The translations under genes were made by a program, and so were the position numbers. Below are positions 11,889 through 24,129 of a DNA stretch of 64,000 nt, piece by piece. The stretch is from NCBI GenBank assembly GCA_025267735.1, contig CM046307.1, forward strand, positions 60,941,395 through 61,005,394, read 5' to 3'. Below the pieces are notes generated by a model. The model did no database searches, was not told where the DNA came from, and saw nothing but the letters and a program-made list of their open reading frames with translations. The stretch comes from Mactra quadrangularis (taxonomy: Eukaryota; Mollusca; Bivalvia; Venerida; Mactridae). Position 1 is the stretch's first letter. Each line of letters begins with the position of its first letter.

Positions 11889-13931
11889 GGTGGGTCGGTA
11901 CCTTACTCGGAGGGAAAAACAAAAAAAAATATAATGTTCACCGATTATGATAAAAGTTAGCAAGCAGATAACTTAATGCTTCTTATTTGTTTTCTTGGTG
12001 ACCTAAGCGACGTTGTCTTTTTTTCACGACGTCACGGACGTTACAATGGTTTGCGCTAAAAACAGGCATGCAAGTACATTAAACCTATATATTTAAAGTA
12101 TTGAATGTCCGAGGTCAATGATAATTATACCAAAATGTTTCTGAAATGTTGTTGCCTACAATCATTTTGTTAGCTCGACTTTACGAAGTAATGTAGAGCT
12201 CTCCTACTCGCCCCGGCGTCGGCGTCCGCGTCCACATTTCTGATTAAAGATTTTGTGCAGTAAAATACTTTCTTCTATATCTTTGTTATTTCTTAAGATA
12301 TTAACTTCAAACTTTAAATATATGTTCCTTACTATCAACCACATCTCATGTGACAAGGTCCATAACTCCAAACACATTTTTTTAAGAATTATCTCCCCTT
12401 GAACTGATTGAAGTTTTTGTGCACAGATTAAAGTTTTTGTGCAGTAAAATACTTTCTTCTGTATCTTTGTTATTTCTTAAGATATTAACTTCAAACTTTA
12501 AATATATGTTCCTTTCTATCAACCACATCTCATGTGACATGGTCCATAACTCTGAATGCATTTTTTTCAGAATTATCTCCCCTTGAACTTAGAGTTTTCT
12601 TTAAAAAATGTTTGTTTTTACTGCAACTGTTTTATTTCTTTAGGTATTGATTTCAAACTTTAAATATATGTTCCTTATTATCAACCACATCTCATGTGAC
12701 AAGGTTCATAACTATGTATACATTATTTTCAAAGTTATCCCCCTTGAACTTACAGTTTTCTTTAATAAATACTTGTTTTTACTGCAACTGTTTTATTTCT
12801 TTAGGTATTGACTTTAAATATATGTTCCTTATTATCAACCACATCTCATGTGACAAGGTTCATAACTCCAAATATATTTTTTCAGAATTATCTCCCCTTG
12901 AAATTAGAGTTTTCTTTAAAAAATGTTTGTTTTTACTGCAACTGTTTCATTTCTTCAGGTATTGACTTCAAACTTTAGATATATGTTCCTTATTATCAAC
13001 CACATCTCATGTGACAAGATTCATAACTCCTTATACATTTTTTCAGAGTTATCCCCCTTGAACTTATAGTTTTCTATTTTTTTTATTTTTTTTATTTGAA
13101 TTTGTTATGGTTATATTTTCAAATTTTAAAATATGTATGTTCCTTATCATCACCCACATCTCCTGTGACAAACACTTACTAAGTCGAGCATGCTGTCTCC
13201 TCTGACAGCTCTTGTTCCGATTATCTAATTATCATGTCAGTCGTAAAGATTGTACATTTCATCACAGACTTTAGGGTTTTCACGTCTAAAAGGTTTCACC
13301 AATTGCCGAGTTATAACATTTATTTTCAAATTAATGCAGAACGGTAGTCAAATTCTTATCGATTTTAACGCGTAACGTTATATTAACGTCGTTGTAATGA
13401 AGGTAATTTTACTTTGAACGCGATATTGTGAAAAACTGAGAACGTTCACTTTCCTATTTTATTTCATTAAAATGACACAAAAAGTGCGTAGATTTCAAAA
13501 ATCGCAATAAAAATTTGACCACCGTTCTGCTTTAATATGAAAATAAACATTATAACTCGGCAATTGGTGAAACCTTTTAGACGTGAAAACCCTAAATTCA
13601 GTGATGAAATGTACAATCTTTACGACTGACGTGATAATTAGATAATCGGAACAAAATGATTGTAGGCAACAACATTTCAGAAACATTTTGGTATAATAAT
13701 CATTGACCTCGGACATTCAATATCTCAAACATGTGGGTTTAATGTACTTGCATGCCTGTTAATAGCGCGAACCACTGTGACGTCCATGACGTCGTGAAAA
13801 AAATGACAACGTCGCTAAGGTTACCAGAAAAACAATCAAAAAGCATGAAGGTATCTGCCTGCCAACTTCTATCATAATCGGTGAACATAATATTTTTTTC
13901 TTTTTCCCTCCGAGTAAGGTACCGACCCACC
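11889..13931. mobile_element. TTAA-target long-arm palindromic MITE inside a SINE
   Basis: Ends GGTGGGTCGGTACCTTACTC and its exact inverse, flanked by TTAA (11885-11888; 13932-13935). The left arm is 11889-12171 plus 13217-13367, the right arm 13495-13931, and the loop about 130 bp. The left arm is split by a 1045-bp Helentron-like insertion, and without it the element is about 1 kb. Arms are highly similar, e.g. CATTGACCTCGGACATTCAAT against its inverse. Open frames here are arm sequence, not genes. Confidence 0.85.
12172..13216 (+). mobile_element. Helentron-like (pearl/HINE-type) tandem-core element
   Basis: Begins AGCTCGACTTTACGAAGTAA and ends with GTCGAGC, a short hairpin (GCTGTC..GACAGC) and TCTTGTT. 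The core is about six tandem units of about 160 bp, marked by CTTTAAATATATGTTCCTTA, CATCTCATGTGACAAGG and ATTATCTCCCCTTGAAC. The undisturbed opposite arm of the host palindrome shows the empty site as ATTTTGTTCCG, so insertion was next to TT, as described for Helentrons. Non-autonomous, no Rep/helicase. Confidence 0.8.
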
Positions 13932-14084
13932 TTAAAATCCATGAGGAGTGAGTAGGTTGACTGACACCCGTTATATGACCTGTACAGTTTGGTGCTACGG
14001 CGTTAAACCAAACAAACAAACAAACAAACCAAGATATTTAATTATCATGCATGATTATCATCTCAATGTGTCCAGTTCAATACT

Positions 14085-14430
14085 TTTAAGGGTTTCTTTG
14101 TCTGGGTAAATAGTCATGTGATCTTCAGAATGTTAACCAACTTTAATAGGTTTTTAATCAAAATCTTGCACAACATTTTCTATATTTCTTTGTCGAGATC
14201 ACCCATGTTAGCTAGTGAATTGTACTTGTATACTTTAAATTCTTTTTAACAAACTAATTTTGCAAAAGACTTAGTTTACCTTTTGATTCAATTTTTGTGT
14301 CTTTAGCTAACAACCAATATTCACTGGACCACCTGGGAATTATAGGGGCAAGAAAGGTAGTAGTTATCTTATGTGCTATATGATGTCATTTAATTATTTG
14401 TCTAAAAAGAGAAATCATTGAAAAACATTT
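14085..14430 (+). repeat. Dispersed repeat family 1, copy 2
   Basis: Shares AATAGTCATGTGATCTTCAG, GAATGTTAAC, TTGATTCAATTTTTGTG, GGGAATTATAGGGGCAAGAA and TGTCTAAAAAGAGAAAT with copies at 4548, 45385 and 48001. Confidence 0.6.
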
Positions 14431-14479
14431 GATTTAAACCTTCTTAGCTATGGATGTAGATCACTTGACCATAGACCCT

Positions 14480-15620
14480 TTTTCAGGGTTAAAGCCCCAT
14501 TACTAAATTGAACGCTGATAATTGTTAAGTATCATTCTTTTGCTTAAAACTTATGCAAACATTAAACTAATATATAAAATGCATCCCAGGCACAAAAATC
14601 TCAAGTATTTTCTCCTGAATTTATACTAATTCTATTTTGAAATTTGCGATTAAAACCAAAAGTAAAGACTCAACGGAAAATCACGGAACTCGACAAACAA
14701 GGTCGGATTATCCCGTCTTGTATAAAAATAACCACAACCTCAATTCGAAAGTAAAAAATTTTTCTGTTTTGATAAATACAGGTTTTGTATAGTGAATTTC
14801 GTGCGAAAGCTTATTAAAGTTCACAAAACTTATGTAAATAGTTTTGTAAAATTATACACGAACATATACTGACGAGAAAAAGAAACGCATCAATTAAGTC
14901 TTTAAATATACAGAAACGTTTGTTGATAGGCCACGTTCAGATAGAACGGGTGTAACGTGGGTAAGACAAGACAACTTCAAAATTTATGAGTTTAAACATC
15001 ATCACTCGTGTAATAGATTTTTACGTCACGTATAGTGAAAGGGTAACTGTGTATGCCAAATAAGTTGATAAACAATGAGGAAAACTACTTGTTTGGCGTA
15101 AACCGTACCGTGGACAAGTTCTAAAACTATGCCACCGTCACTGACGTCAATCTCTACCCTCGTATCATGGCAGCCATGGTGTTGGGAGTTCAGTGACTGA
15201 TGAATCGTGTTTCGACTTATGTAACACCCTCAGTCTTAAAACGAGTTTCAGTCACAACTCGTTGTTTGCTGAGGTTATCCCATGGACACATCACATTGAC
15301 CATCTATCATGTTATGTGAGTGTGCTATATTCTGGCAACTTCAATACTTTTTCTATCAGCATTAAAACGACAGACCACACGTTTCACATGTCACCAAGGA
15401 CTTCTTACAGGCTAACAACATTAATGTTTTCTCTTGTTATTCTGATCATGAAAATTATATACCTAGTTAAAATGAGACGTTTCTTTTTCGCATCAATTTA
15501 GATATTTGAGAACTCAAAACTTGCACGCACTGGTTTCTCGAGTAAATCACTGGAAAACGATATGATATATCCAACTCTTAACATAGTCGTGTAAGTTTTA
15601 TTAAGCAATTTGATTGGCTG
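14480..15620. repeat. Inverted modules C' and A', right side
   Basis: About 14490-14690 is the inverse of 11090-11290 and about 14690-15620 the inverse of 7170-8105. Together with B/B' they make a nested set A B .. B' C .. C' A'. The 102-codon frame at 15193-15501 is arm sequence. It does not align in frame with the mirror frame at 7547-7924, arguing against a conserved protein. Confidence 0.8.
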
Positions 15621-16095
15621 AGAGAGTATCTCAGTAGCCTAATTTGCATGTTATAAAAGTACCCCTCTTTTATAAGAAACTGATATTTTGAAGAACTTGA
15701 CCCCTAAAAGGGAACCCTCTTGAGAGAGTTATTAAATTATAATCTCAAGGCGGTAATATTTTATAGTCTTTTAGATAGTATTTCTAGTTTTTACATTAAT
15801 GATAAAAATTTTGTCATTGTTTAGTTGTTTTAACGCTTAGTTTGCTATAATTTATTGTAGTGACTAAAAATTAAGATTTGTATGTGTTCAACAATGCCAG
15901 TTGTCTTTCATTAACCTCTCAATGTTATCTGATATGTACATGTATGATCTGTACAATGATCTGTCCTGGCATTAATGAAATTTTATTTTCATAGTTAGAA
16001 TAGTCTTTCATCCATGTCCAAACTCTTGACTTCTAAATTGCTACATATCTTAAGGTTTATAGTGGCAGTCCCTAATTATGACTGTGTTTTGTATT
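15621..16095. other. No recognised feature
   Basis: AT-rich sequence between the A' module and a mini hairpin. Nothing supportable seen. Confidence 0.45.
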
Positions 16096-16169
16096 GAGGG
16101 CTGAACAAAACAATATTGTAACTCCCTTTATTTTCAAATGTAGTTACAAAAGAGTTTTGTTCAGCCCTC
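16096..16169. mobile_element. 74-bp hairpin mini-MITE
   Basis: Inverted ends GAGGGCTGAACAAAAC and GTTTTGTTCAGCCCTC are perfect. Stem pairing continues into AGTTAC, leaving a small loop. Exact 6-bp direct flanks TGTATT (16090-16095; 16170-16175) indicate transposition. The RNA would fold into a pre-miRNA-sized hairpin. Confidence 0.7.
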
Positions 16170-16244
16170 TGTATTTTGATCATCCAATTGAAAATGCAGG
16201 CATTTCAAATTTTGCTCATTGTCTGTTTGACTGTATGGCTATTA

Positions 16245-16690
16245 CACGGTATATAGTCATGTTATCCTCAGATTGTAAATGAACTCTTGTTCTTTCCTCA
16301 TATTCTAGCAGCTGCCAAATAATTAGAAAGATTCAAATAGTGGATGATGTGTCTATATACTCTGTATTTGTTCATATGAAAATGGTTTCTTGGTTTGCTG
16401 TGATTTTGAAGCCACAGATAATGTGACGACTAAGTCATTTATCACTTAAGTTCTATAGATCAAATGTTTTATATACATGTACATCATTGTATTTTAGGTA
16501 CTACAGTGAAACACACAGCAAGTTATCACATAATTTAATATATCAGCATAAATGGTTGCTATGAGGTCTTGTATAGTATGGTTACAATGGAACATTTCTT
16601 TGTTGATGTGCTACTGGTTTATGTTATGGACAGTTGAAATCTCTACATAAATACATTCAGGTATGAACCATTATTTTGTGTTTTAATCCT
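16245..16690 (+). repeat. Fragments of dispersed families 1 and 3
   Basis: 16245-16330 carries a diverged TATAGTCATGTTATCCTCAG start of family 1. 16490-16690 is the second copy of family 3 (TTTTAGGTACTACAGTGA; TTCAGGTATGAACCATTATT). In both places here, family 3 ends with TTTTGTGT. Confidence 0.5.
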
Positions 16691-17021
16691 GCTGGCTTTT
16701 TCATAAAGATTCTTTAGTAAATTTTATCATAACTGAAATTTGGGATTTCTATGAGTTTTACAAAAGATACTTAAATGAACTCTTTAAAGTGTCAATTGTG
16801 CAGACTTGTAACAATAATCATCTGGTTTTGAAATGAAAAATGTATGTTCCATACAGTAGCATTCGAAGACACCTTAAAAACGAAAATTGTTGAATGATCA
16901 CTAAGAATGAAGGAATAAGTTGATTACAGAACAAAACAGAAAATTTCCTTTATTTTGTCACAGTTTACACAGTCAAACATGTGAAATAACAAATAAGGAA
17001 TTCAGCATGGCAGTACAATTA
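16691..17021. other. No recognised feature
   Basis: Nothing supportable. The last 9 bases are the left TSD of the next element. Confidence 0.45.
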
Positions 17022-19407
17022 GGGTCTCCCTAATTACCGACAAGAAACGTCAAGAACCGTCGAGAAGAGTAATTTATTAAAATAGCACAATCAAATCATG
17101 ATAATGTTATTATTTTTTATAATATTTGTCAAAAACAATGTAATTTGAATACTTAAATGTTATTTTCATAAGGAAAAATGAATTTATGACCACCGACAAG
17201 AAATTTTCATCGACCGCCTTATACGCGAGAAAACCGTCAAGAGGATTTACATACTATACACTAGTAGGTATGATAAGTCATTATTGCTTATGAGATAATT
17301 CTTCTGAAGTTATTTTGTAATAAGTTAAGATACGGAAATTATACTTTATTTATACTAAATATACTTTAATCATTGTAAATACATAATGATAGAGGCTATG
17401 TAAAGCGTTGATTGCGATTTGCCGTCAAGAAGTCATAGATTGGGAATTACCGACAAGAAATGATCAAGTGGTTAAAATGATATAATGTGTACAGTGCATC
17501 AAGATATCATGCTTTTAATGCCCTTAACACAAGAATCAGTCTATGGAGAATGTTGAGATAATTAGTGATTTAAAGAAAACCTATTTCGACTCCTCATTGA
17601 GTCTCATCATGTGGTGGCTCATAACTTTATACAAAGAATGAACAGATATCCCTACTATAGGTTTTATTTACGCCATTTTTTAAACTATGCACAGGTTATA
17701 ATTATTTACAGGTAAAAAATCATATTCATGTTGATGATACTGATAAACTTTTTTAATGATAATGTTTACCAGTATTTTTATTCATGACGCGCCCTTTTGG
17801 CAATGGTTGTAGTCTTAGATTGTGTTTAAGATTTTTTGTAAATGAATATCTTTTTCATGATCAGATTTGTCTTGCCATTTTAACAAAGTTAATTTTGGAA
17901 AAAGGGCAGACGGTGTTAGTTCAAAATCACCATGCTTTCACCAATACCACGCGTAACTTTCACGACTCAAGCTTGCTACCAGTTTTAGGACTCAATCATG
18001 GCTTGCTAAAGCCGTTAGCGTGAAAACCTAGCTTTCACACATTTTAATGCTCAAAGCCTTCACAGATACCACACGTAATTTTCACGGCTTTGATAATTGG
18101 TTAAGTTAATTAAATCATGGCTTTAAATGATATAATTAATGAGATTAATTAACAATCACACCTTTGGAGTGCACAATTCAAACAGGCGTTGTCTTCATAT
18201 ATTTTAATTATGTCAAAAATGTTCAATGTTTCTGTGATTGTGGTAAGGCATTAGATTTTGCACAAATTTTGTGATGAACACTATTATGTGAAATCGTGAA
18301 TGTAACAAAAATTTCGTTTTATAAATCTTTTTTTTATGAATGTAACATTGGTCAATATACTCGGATTAAACAGGATTATATAATTAACAGACATACAACA
18401 AGTATGATATAAAAGGTAAGTCATGCTTGTGTTTTCTATCTGTACTCGGTTTTAAGTGTAATTTTTAAAATATAGTTTGTTGAATTTAAAACCAAGATTA
18501 ATGGCGTATTTTTACCAACAGAGGTTAGGCTACAGATTTTTCTTGACAGTAATAACTTCTTTAACATTTCTTGTTTGTTTAACGACTTAGAAAAAATCTT
18601 CTTGGCGGTTTTACGCAATTCTCTTGTCGGTATAAATCACAGACATTTAACTATTTATAAATAAATATTTGTATTATCTAACCACATTTTATGCAATGTA
18701 TATAATGATTAAAATAAGGTTTTAAACTTAAACTAAATATTATAATCCATTAACTGGACTAACATTGCTTATTTCTCGGTCAACGTTTAGGTTACGATTT
18801 CTTGACGGTTTTTACACGAATCTCTTGTCGGTAACGTGGTTTTAGATTTTCCTTGTCGGTATGAGTTTCACAACTTTAAATATGATTTAGAAAAATGTAT
18901 GAAGCATTAATTAATTAATTATATTGAATATACATTTTAAAATTCATTTAGTTGATTAGAATTGGTATTTTTCTTTCTTGGTTTCACATAAATCTCTTGT
19001 CGGTATAACTTTTTTAAGTCACAGACATTAAACAGTTCATAATTAAATACCTGTTAAGTGTAATAATATATAATAAGGAAATGTATATAATGATTAAAAT
19101 AAGGTTTTAAACTTAAATCTAACAGTAAAATGCATTTACTAGACTAACATTGCTTATTACTCGGTCAACGTTTGGGTTACGATTTCTTGAAGGTTTTTAC
19201 GCGAATCTCTTGTCGGTAATGTGGCTTCAGGTTTTCCTTGTCGGTATGAGTTTTTTAAATTTAATTATGATTTAGAAGTATGTATGAAGTATTTGTAAAA
19301 TGATTAAAATTAATAATTATATATTTAAATTTTTATTTATTTAATTAAAATTTATATTTTCTTTCTTGACGGTTCTTGTCGTTTCTTGACGGTAAATAGG
19401 GAGACGG
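17022..19407. mobile_element. Mutator-like long-TIR element with internal repeats
   Basis: Ends GGGTCTCCCTAATTACCGAC and, inverted, CCGTCTCCCTATTTACCG, with AAGAACCGTC beyond. An exact 9-bp duplication GTACAATTA flanks it (17013-17021; 19408-19416), fitting Mutator-like elements. The interior is full of ACCGACAAGAA or TCTTGTCGGT motifs, and a unit of about 384 bp is repeated (CTCGGTCAACGTTT at about 18775 and 19159). No transposase is recognised. The open frame at 17784-18023 has no motif. Confidence 0.8.
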
Positions 19408-19416
19408 GTACAATTA

Positions 19417-19923
19417 TCAAATTCATGAAATTTTTGTGCCTTAATAATGTGTTGACTGACTTCGTTCTCGAAATATCTCCTATTTCCGTTTCGGAAATCA
19501 GATTAACTTTCGGTTAGCAAAACATAAATAAGTATTTAATTATCAATCATTTGTATTGCTTCATAAATTTTTTTACAAATTATCTTTGTGTTATGGTCAT
19601 TAGGATGCATGTCCAATAGATAATAATTCTTTTGGAATTTTTGTGCATTTATCTGTGAGTTATAGACGTTTGCCCATTTAAGTGCAAAGCCCTTAGATAA
19701 GTGATGAGCATTGTTAAATGTAAAAAGTACTTGTAAATAATAACAAAACAACATGGCTGCTGCATCAGTTAGTATGTTTGATAAACAAATAAAAATGATA
19801 GAACCATTGTAAGTGACTCAATTTGGTCTGAGATATCTCAAGTGTTTTACAGATTTCTAACAATATTGTTTAAACTGAAGAGTTATTTGTTAAACTTTAA
19901 TGTACTTTGTGCAACTTAAAAGG
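19417..19923. other. No recognised feature
   Basis: AT-rich, with a 72-codon minus-strand frame (19536-19754) lacking any motif. Nothing supportable. Confidence 0.45.
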
Positions 19924-21348
19924 TATGAGCCGATTGCATAATTCAAGTTTTATTTAGTCTAGTTTATGCTTTAGTCCGGGACTCACTAGCCCTGAGCTTA
20001 TCTTTCAATTGCATAATTCAAGTTTAATTTTGTTTTAACTAGTCTAAGACTATCTGTCTGGGGGTTAACAGACCTTGAGCTTTGTAATCTTGTAGTAGTT
20101 AGTCTTCAGGTAGGATAAACTATAAATGGAGTTTTTTTCATTGCACCGAAAAAATACCACTTAATCATGAGAATTTTGTGCTTGAACATTGATTATTTTG
20201 TATAAAATTTGAATCGATCGACTGATTTTCTTTCTATGATTGTCTTGAAAAGGCAAGCGAAAAAAAAAACAAAGGGTAGTATACCAACATAAAATGACTA
20301 TATAACCTGTACTTTAAAAATAATATTTTCTGTATAAAATCCACTATCTAATTAATAGATTTGTTAATTAATAAATTAATTGAACGATGCTATGCTCAGT
20401 TTACTTGCACATTCAGAGAGCTCTAATACAGATACATTTCCAGGTACCTAATTTGAAGGCTGAATGAAACTATTTTTTTCGGATGTTGTCATTTAGTAAG
20501 ATATTGAAACTGCAAAATTTTAAAGCACAAATTCATTGTTACCCTTTTTTTTCGAACATTCAAGCAGATAAATGCCCCTAGGTATATTCCAAGAAATATA
20601 TTCATCTGTCCGATCATTTTAAGACTCTCACAAGAAAGTCTTACGTATAATTCACAAAATGAAAACTTTCAACGAGTTAAACCAGAGGAGTAATATACAA
20701 GGGTTGATTCTTAGACATTTGCTGTACCTATCTTCATTTTCTGCTATTTGTTCATTACAATGTTATTTAACTTTCCATTCATACAACTGAACAATTACTG
20801 AACCAATTGTGTTTATTATACTTCTATTAAAATCATAGTCTCATAGCAACACACGTGCATGCGCATATGTACCGCATGTCAATTTTTTGCCCGTTTTAAA
20901 TTGACAAAATATATGATCAAATGCATGAGCTTAGTTGTATTACCCTGAAAAGTTGTACATGTGTTAAAGCTGAGTTATTGAACTACATTTTAAGGTTTTC
21001 AAATATGTCGAGTTGCACTTAGTTTTATAGCAAGTTGCGCGTTTGTTGATCGACCCTCGAACCACTTAGATTAATCATATTCGAGTCCACTTCCTGTTTC
21101 CCCAGTTCTGAGCTAGCAGGATACAGTTTTTAGCTCAAAGAAACAACGAGGTTTTTTGATGGGATTCGAATAAATGCAGCGCTGGCCGTCCAATAATTTC
21201 CAGTCCAACGTCGCAACCACTTGACTATGATTGTATAGTTGGCTGAACATGCTTATGAAAACAGAATTTTAACCGCACCTTTTCCCTCTTTTTCGTAAAA
21301 TTCATAAAATTCTCTTGTGTGAACGCAAAATTAATCATATAATCAATA

Positions 21349-22809
21349 CAGTAAAGTTCCGCTTATAAGACCACCTGGCGGTCTTACAGAAAGTGGTCTT
21401 AATAGCGAGTCGGTCTTAATAGCGAACCCACCTATTTATATATTGAGTATAACAGTTAGGTATCAAAAATTATTAACGTTGCCAGTGACTATTCATATAG
21501 TTAAAATGTCTTGTTAATGGTTACAATGTACAAATAGAAAGTAAGAATACTCATGCTATTTTTTCCAAACATCTGCATTTAACTTATTAATTTCAGACAC
21601 TGTTTAAATCACAGTCCTTTCAGGGGCAGATCCAGAATTTTTTTCTAAGGGGGGAGGTTCTTAACTTTTTCTTGGGGGTCGAACCACAACCACATTATAC
21701 ACTTTCTGCAGAATAATGCAGCACTTAAGTAATAAAAACTACATAACCATTAAATCTATTTTAAGCATTGAGATCATGACTTAAAGTCAGTAAATACTTA
21801 TGGACAAGTCTATTTAGGAAATTCTAGGGGATGATCCAGACCCCCTGACCCCCCCCCCCCGCTAGATCTGCCTAAGCTTTTAATGATATTTTGTTAATTA
21901 ATAATCCAACCAAGAAACTGACTGACAATTTAATTTCGTCACCGCAAAATTCACCAAGTCCGTACCGTCCCAGGACTTTGTACCCATAGTGCTGTTCCGT
22001 ATGCTGGAGTTTATACCTTTCCGACACGATGCTATGTTTAATTTTAATTTTGGCAGTTATTTTAATTTTAACAAATTAAAATTAGATTTGTACGCAAAAT
22101 AATCAGATAACTGGAACATATTTGCTCAAAACCATACGCAAATTAATGAGACAGACGACTTTTCACATAGTTGTAAAGGAAATTCTACTTTCGTTTTTTT
22201 TGTTAAGAACGCTCTGTAAGAACGCTTACGTAAGCAGACGAATCGCATTCTTAACTAATTTAAGTTTGATATATCAAACAAAAATCATAAATTATCACAG
22301 TCCGTCTGTTTAACTTTCTTTTTAATTAATCTTAAATTATCAAAAATTAATTCGCAACGAAGTTTAGTTGATTTGAGGGACTAATCGCCGTTTCACTTCA
22401 TCAAACATTTGCAATCATTGACAATTACATTTACAAACAATTCTTTTGTTATTGATCAATGTTGACACTGTTTTATCACTTATTTTGTGGTTACTATGGG
22501 TATCTTGTCATACCTATTACGTAATTGTATACATGTCAAAAATCAATTAAGTTGTATATACTCGATAAAAAGTTGTTACACAACGTGTCAACGACTGCTG
22601 TAGACTGGTCGTATTATTGGACCCCAAATTAGTGCAATTAGACTGGTTGGGTCTAAAAAAGCGGTCGTATTACGGAATAGCGGACCGGTCTTATTATCGG
22701 ACCTCACGACTATTGAAATATATAGAAAAATAATTCCGGTCTTTCAAAAACTGCCCGTATTATGTAGTTGGTCTTATTATCGGACCGGTCGTTAGGTGAG
22801 ACTCTACTG
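21349..22809. mobile_element. Tigger/pogo-like element (TA target)
   Basis: Starts CAGTAAAGTTCCGCTTATAA and ends GTGAGACTCTACTG, flanked by TA (21347-21348; 22810-22811). Subterminal repeats of GGTCTTATTATCGGAC and GTCTTAATAGCGA recur at both ends, as in Tigger-type elements. 1461 bp including a 256-bp hAT-like insertion. No intact transposase: the 63-codon frame at 22122-22313 has no motif. Confidence 0.75.
21621..21876. mobile_element. hAT-type MITE (CAGGGGCAGATCC ends), copy 1
   Basis: Starts CAGGGGCAGATCCAGAATTT and ends with a C-tract then GCTAGATCTGCC. About 250 bp, closely matching 35342-35632 internally (CGAACCACAACCACATTATA; TACATAACCATTAAATCTAT). The ends resemble the common hAT terminus CAGGGGCGGATCCAG. 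TSD eroded. Confidence 0.75.
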
Positions 22810-23547
22810 TATTATAATATTTGTCGTTATTTTGAGCTTCTATTATGGTTCTAGTAAGTATCGGGTTTCAGACCTATTCCATTTACGCGATAACAACGTG
22901 TCTGTGTTCTGCAATATTGAGATATCCTTACAGCTCCCATCATGCTATCAACATTTACCTAAAAATCAGTAATGGAAAGAAACATACTAATCTCTATAAA
23001 GAATTATATACTTGAATGATATTTCATCGATTACCAGTATACCCGGATATGTGACTAAAGCAAATCAGCTATGACGGTAGACTTGTATCCTCTTTGTTGG
23101 TTCGAATCTTGTTTAGAAGCCATTTCTTTGTTTCAATGCACAAAAACTTTATTCATATTGCTTAGTAATGGAGAAGAAATCTGGCTTAAAAGTGATAAAT
23201 ATTAGTTGTAAGAACTTATTACACAACCTAGGTTAAATTTCTCAAAAACGAGTTGCACATTCTATTGAAATTTATCCGTTGCAATAAGTGGGCAGCCATT
23301 TTTTCAACTATCAAAACTGATATATTTTCTAAAACTCAGCCTTAAACTACCCCCACCACAGGTTTAATTTTCCAGGTGAATTAGACTAAATATAAACTCA
23401 GGTTTTGCCTAAACTGTATTTATGCAATCCGACCAATTTTTTGCTTAATCTGAGACTAATTAAACTACCATTATGCAATGGACACAGTTTAAACTCTGGT
23501 TTAAACTTGAGGTTATCTTTAGACTAGAATTATGCAATCGGGCCTAT

Positions 23548-24129
23548 ATGTCTATAACTCACTGGTTAAATCACATAAACTTAAAAATATAATTATTTAT
23601 TGTTCATGCATTCCAACACTGACAAAATCATAAGAATAAATGTAATTAGTGAATTAATACAAATTGTTGACTTTAATATCCTTATACTTAAGATTGCCCA
23701 ACCAAAATGTAGTGATAGTTAATTTTTTTGTTTTCTAAGTTGCTATGGATACAACCATATTAAACTGTATAAAACAGAAGTTCTAGATAATTTAGGAAAA
23801 TTCTGACTAAAGTTGTTACGATTTAGGTCTGCTTGATTGATTTGATTAAACAATAAAAACATATAGACAGATTCTCTTATTGACACACATTCATGTGTAC
23901 ATAAGTAAAACATGAAAGTAAAACACTTTCATAAATTTTCTTAAGGATTTTTGTGAAAAGAGCCACAGAACAAATGCACTCAGGGTGAACTTTTGTGACA
24001 GTCCTTGTCTGTACCGCTTGACCTGCCAGTATCTTCATTTTTTGTCTGCAACATGCCAATGCTTACACTTTGCATACAAAACCATATATGTTGTTAAAAA
24101 TAACTTGAGACAAAACTCAACATAGAGCA
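23548..24129. other. No recognised feature
   Basis: AT-rich sequence without supportable exons. The 60-codon minus frame at 23877-24059 has no motif. Confidence 0.45.

Larger units (their letters stand above)
11661..14028 (+). mobile_element. tRNA-derived SINE family 2, interrupted copy
   Basis: The tRNA-like head at 11661-11736 has acceptor halves GCCACCC and GGGTGGG that pair, an A box TAGCTCATTTGGTAGCAC and a B box GGGTTCAATGCC. The body continues to about 11884, is broken by the TTAA element (11889-13931), and resumes at about 13936 with GAGGAGTGAGTAGGTTGACTG, GCTACGGCGTTAAAC and an (AAAC)n tail. Flanks ACCAAGATACT and ACCAAGATATT look like the TSD. Same family as 35308-35927. Confidence 0.85.
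19927..23544. mobile_element. Long inverted-end element (GAGCCGATTGCATAATTC)
   Basis: The left end GAGCCGATTGCATAATTCAAG is inverted at the right as GAATTATGCAATCGGGCC, flanked by TAT on both sides (19924-19926; 23545-23547). Subterminal ATTGCATAAT motifs repeat in both arms (20006; 23417; 23474). The 3.6-kb span includes a later Tigger-like insertion and holds no transposase I recognise. The TWA-like flank could mean PIF/Harbinger or ISL2EU type. Confidence 0.65.

Noticed and set aside
13759..14019. 86-codon minus frame at the end of a SINE
   Set aside because: It crosses the border between the TTAA palindrome and the SINE tail, so it cannot be an ancestral gene.
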